DNA from: Membranipora membranacea
Taxonomy: Eukaryota; Bryozoa; Gymnolaemata; Cheilostomatida; Membraniporidae
Direction of reading: 5' to 3'
NCBI GenBank assembly: GCA_914767715.1
Contig: OU612071.1
Coordinates: 2,790,001-2,854,000 of the forward strand
DNA: 64,000 nt
Of this stretch, positions 61,101 through 64,000 are shown piece after piece (positions within the stretch are counted from its first letter, which is position 1; each line of letters begins with the position of its first letter). Both the position numbers and the translations under genes were made by a program. The notes under the pieces were generated by a model that did no database searches, was not told the origin of the DNA, and worked only from the letters and a program-made list of their open reading frames with translations.

Positions 61101-64000
61101 TAGCCAGTCCCTGTGGCATTCTAGAAAAGCCCAAATCATCGACGCTGAAAGCAATTTATTACTGTTTGCAGTTTTGAAAACAAGATAAATTCCTAGGCTA
61201 TATTATTCATGCTAGCAGGGACAGCCGATCAGATCAATGTCAGATCAATCCCTGTGTTGAGTGTCCGAACTGTATAAGGTTATCCTGATAATTCCGTTCT
61301 ATGAGAAGAATTTATTTCAGTGTACACATAACACAAGATCGTCATTGGCTTTATGAATAACTTGATGCCAAAACTTTAGCGCATGAACACATTTTTCTAT
61401 CTATTTTTCTCACAGTGTACAGAGACAACTTCCTCTTCAGCTATGGAACTAGAGGGGCTAAAGCGCTGTAGAGCCTATCTTGATCTAAACAATGTCGCTG
61501 TCGAACAGCTTACAACAGACCGCCACGTCAGTGTGAAGGCGTATATGAAGAATTCTTGGAAGGCTGTCAAACACTACTTTGATACTTGGCATCTCACAAA
61601 AGGTATGCTAGAATCTCAAAAAGTAACACTGTATCATGTTTATAGAAGCTTCTATCCTAATAGAACTCAGCGTAAATATTTTATCACCCAAATCTATCCA
61701 TCCATATCACACATGCAGACAGTCATCGCAATAACAATATTATAAATGCACCCTACTCTCATAGCATAATCATATTATCGCAATGTAAACAAGACATGAC
61801 ACTGTGGTTTCTTCCTGGTCGAAATACCACAAATAAGCAGTAAATAAATGCTGTTGCTGTAGACAGGAGACATGAAAAGTAATCCTACACTAAATGACAA
61901 TGAATTTTGAAAATAGATAGATTGTGACTATGAATTCAGTTATCCTCATCTGATGGATTACTTATTGATGTTTTTGTTAACAAATCTGTTGTAGGACTGC
62001 GGAAGAAACTTAATAAGTTGTCCACAAAGAAAGTTGGGTTCAAGCAAATTGGCCGCTGGATACCAGCCATTATAGCCCACCTATGGCATGTTATCACCAA
62101 CACTGCTCCAGGTGACCAACGGATGGCATGGTGGAAGTCATGCGCAAATCATATTTGCAACATCCATGACTTGGAAGGAGGCGGAATCGGAAAATGTAAG
62201 CACCCAGATGAAGAAGTTCGGTACAACGAGCAAGGGGAAGAACTTGTTGTTGAGTGGATTGTTCCAGGTTCGTTGACATTTGAATTAGCCTTTGCTCTGT
62301 TTGTTATGATTATGCATTTTCCACCCAGATTTGCAAGGAAACAGGCCCACAGATCAGCAAATAAGTGCTATTTAGACACCTGTCTTGAACGTGGCTAATT
62401 CTGCAATAAGTTTCCTTATGCACTTGCCATACAAATGCGTAATTCTGAATCGATGATTTATTTTGAAAGACGAATCAAGTTGCCACATGTGATTCCTTAT
62501 TACAGATACGCAGCTTGACTTGGAAACGAGAAAGGTACTGTGGGAGAAAGGGTTTATGGAGGCAATAAACATGGCCAGTGGGACCTCGACAGGAGAGTTG
62601 GAGAGCTTTCATGGCGAACTCAACCGTAATGCACCCAAAATGGAGGGGTTTTCCTACTCTGGAATGCTTTCACGGTAAGAACTTTACACAGACTGGTGCG
62701 CTAACTATACACACTAGGTATGCACACATGGCCGTCTGCATGTGGATTACAACAGGGATAATTTTTCTATAATAGTTGTGGGTCCTGTGTAATATGTTGT
62801 AACAAATCTTAGGAACACCAAGTAAGTAGGCCCACTGGTCAATCATGATTAATCCCAATGTGCCAAACATAAGTTCACCATTCCACTGCCATGAGTAAAG
62901 TAAAGCAACAAGGATTATGTAAAAATATACTAGAGACCACTAGTGACTTACATAACCCAACTACACTGCAATATATTGGCTCACGAGCATACAGCTTTTT
63001 GGTAGTTTACTTTGATTGGGGATTAATTTTGTGATTGATTTTGCAACATCCAAGCGCGGGAATCACACTGAAATTGCCGTGGGAATCACACTGAAATTTC
63101 CGGAAATATCTTATTATTTTTCATGTTAAACACCAACGAAGCACTTGAACCAGACAGGTTTTATTTATGAAACCTGTCTGTACAAGTGCTTAGTAGTCTA
63201 TAGCATGAAAAATAGTAATAAATTACTGCGAAATTCACACGCTTGGTTGTTTCATAAATATAATCTGATAAATCTCTACTTATTTTTAGAACACAGCTGA
63301 CCATTTTACAACACAACGAAAATTGCCAACGGTCGGTAAAGATGATGGCAAGTGATCCTACCAAACCGAGGAAAGTAATACACCGCTCGAAAGCCACCAA
63401 ACAAACCCCGACAGTTCAGTTTGTAAGAGAGGATGCCACATACAGTGAGTCAAAATTCATTATCATGATGAAATAATGATAAATTGAAAAAGTTTCCCCA
63501 GACAACAAGTTGCAGAAACATCCAAAACATAATGTTGTATTATTAGTCATTTTGAGGAGCCACAACTACCGGAAACACCCAAATATCATTACCAGCCGAC
63601 ATCAAGTGCTCAGACTGCAAACTGGTGTAGTTAGTCAGCAAACAGTGATAACCTACTACACTTGACTGGAAGTCCGCTCAACTTTACAAGAAGTTAATTA
63701 ATTCAATCTAATTGTTACAGGTTACATAGATGACATGTACAAATGCCTGGATGGTTATGTAAAAAACCGAACACGGCCTCTCCTCAATGATATTGAGCCT
63801 CCAACACTCGCGTCTAAAGGACCTCAATACGATTCCATCGAAGAAGTGGAGGCTGAAATGGAAAAAAAAAGACGAGGTGGGTTGGCAAAACCTCACCACA
63901 TTACGCTGACACAAAGATATGCAGAAAGCCGAGGGCGGAGCCGCGGCCGTGGCAGAGGCAATATCTCTGGAGCAGAGCAGCAAGCTACTCCACAGCCTAA
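55138..64000 (+). CDS. THAP-domain protein with Kolobok-like DDE transposase core (13 exons, runs off the right edge)
   Basis: Coding exons: 55138-55361, 56368-56511, 56908-57455, 58001-58058, 58568-58796, 59129-59226, 59575-59926, 60783-60956, 61416-61602, 61995-62267, 62506-62674, 63290-63444, 63721-64000+. All introns are GT..AG and phases join with no stop over about 963 codons. Residues 1-90 form a THAP zinc finger: C9, C14, W33, C53, H56. A Pro/Ser-rich linker follows (about 130-400). Then comes CIRCGM with a CQSDKCGH zinc-type motif and ILNLLLCATILFTG. The catalytic core shows GDGRFDSPGHSA (D577), TTDRH (D644, H646), FDTWHLTK (D665) and TGELESFHGELN (E795). The tail becomes Arg/Gly-rich (RGRSRGRGRG). 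I recognise this layout as Kolobok-superfamily transposase-like. Role: DNA-binding transposase, or a domesticated host derivative. The undamaged multi-exon frame fits either a recent element or a host gene under selection. Confidence 0.82.
57688..57734. repeat. 17-bp perfect inverted repeat in intron 3 of the THAP gene
   Basis: Arms TACTCCTCTATGGTATT (57688-57704) and 57718-57734 are exact complements around a 13-base loop. It is probably a short MITE remnant. Confidence 0.8.
58139..58423. mobile_element. hAT-like MITE in intron 4 of the THAP gene
   Basis: Right end GGTTGGGCAGCCCTG (58409-58423), which read inward is CAGGGCTGCCCAACC. The left end is a degraded counterpart (CTGGGTGCCCAACC, from about 58140), and both ends lead into GAGGGCC-type sequence. 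The TIR style (CAGGG...CCCAACC) is typical of hAT non-autonomous elements as I recall them. A C-run (58168-58180) lies near the left end. The target duplication is unclear (CTCT on both sides). Confidence 0.55.
63111..63222. repeat. About 110-bp hairpin element in intron 11 of the THAP gene
   Basis: Nested complementary segments: TTATTATTTTTCATG pairs with CATGAAAAATAGTAATAA, AAGCACTTG with CAAGTGCTT, and CAGACAGGTTT with AAACCTGTCTG, leaving a short central loop. The whole element is almost one long imperfect foldback with no coding capacity. Confidence 0.75.

Overview
This is a eukaryotic, almost certainly invertebrate metazoan, genomic window. It is AT-rich, and its coding sequence is split into short exons with GT..AG introns, TATA boxes and AATAAA signals. 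It is full of small inverted-repeat elements and minisatellites. The recognisable proteins are animal-type: a tetrameric-type cytidine deaminase, the proteasome/INO80-associated deubiquitinase UCHL5, and a THAP-domain transposase-like protein. I cannot name the species or phylum from the sequence alone. All gene models below were built by hand from splice signals and reading-frame continuity.

Layout. (1) 371-2274, minus strand: a complete four-exon cytidine deaminase gene, with a minisatellite that starts at its stop codon and a G-rich minisatellite in intron 1. (2) 5246-13141, plus strand: a complete nine-exon UCHL5/UCH37 gene, divergent from the first. Its introns hold TTAA-type miniature elements, and a 26-bp repeat has multiplied one of its 5' splice sites. 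(3) 13.3-18.9 kb: sparse sequence with a diverged 120-bp satellite, three 3' exons of an unidentified minus-strand gene, a broken LINE reverse-transcriptase fragment, an 18-bp perfect hairpin and a 21-bp minisatellite. (4) 18.93-54.0 kb: a tandem array of six complete units of 4.8-6.8 kb plus a partial seventh. Each complete unit carries one copy of a TATA-driven, four-exon gene for a very short secreted peptide: a signal peptide followed by about 25 residues predicted to form an amphipathic helix. Four copies look intact (units 1, 3, 4, 5). Two are altered by deletions (units 2, 6). (5) 55138-64000 and beyond the right edge: at least 13 exons, open throughout, of a THAP-domain protein with a Kolobok-like DDE transposase core.

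How the parts relate. The peptide array is the most unusual item: a lineage-type expansion of a small secreted product, with units differing in indels, in peptide subtype and in the number of copies of a nested block of about 0.95 kb. One unit contains a 377-bp element inserted precisely at a TTAA, with the empty site preserved in sister units. TTAA duplication and AGG termini are what I recall for the Kolobok superfamily, and a Kolobok-like transposase gene lies next to the array. The array also ends exactly at a TTAA. That link is an inference; the coding and insertion structures themselves are read directly from the sequence.
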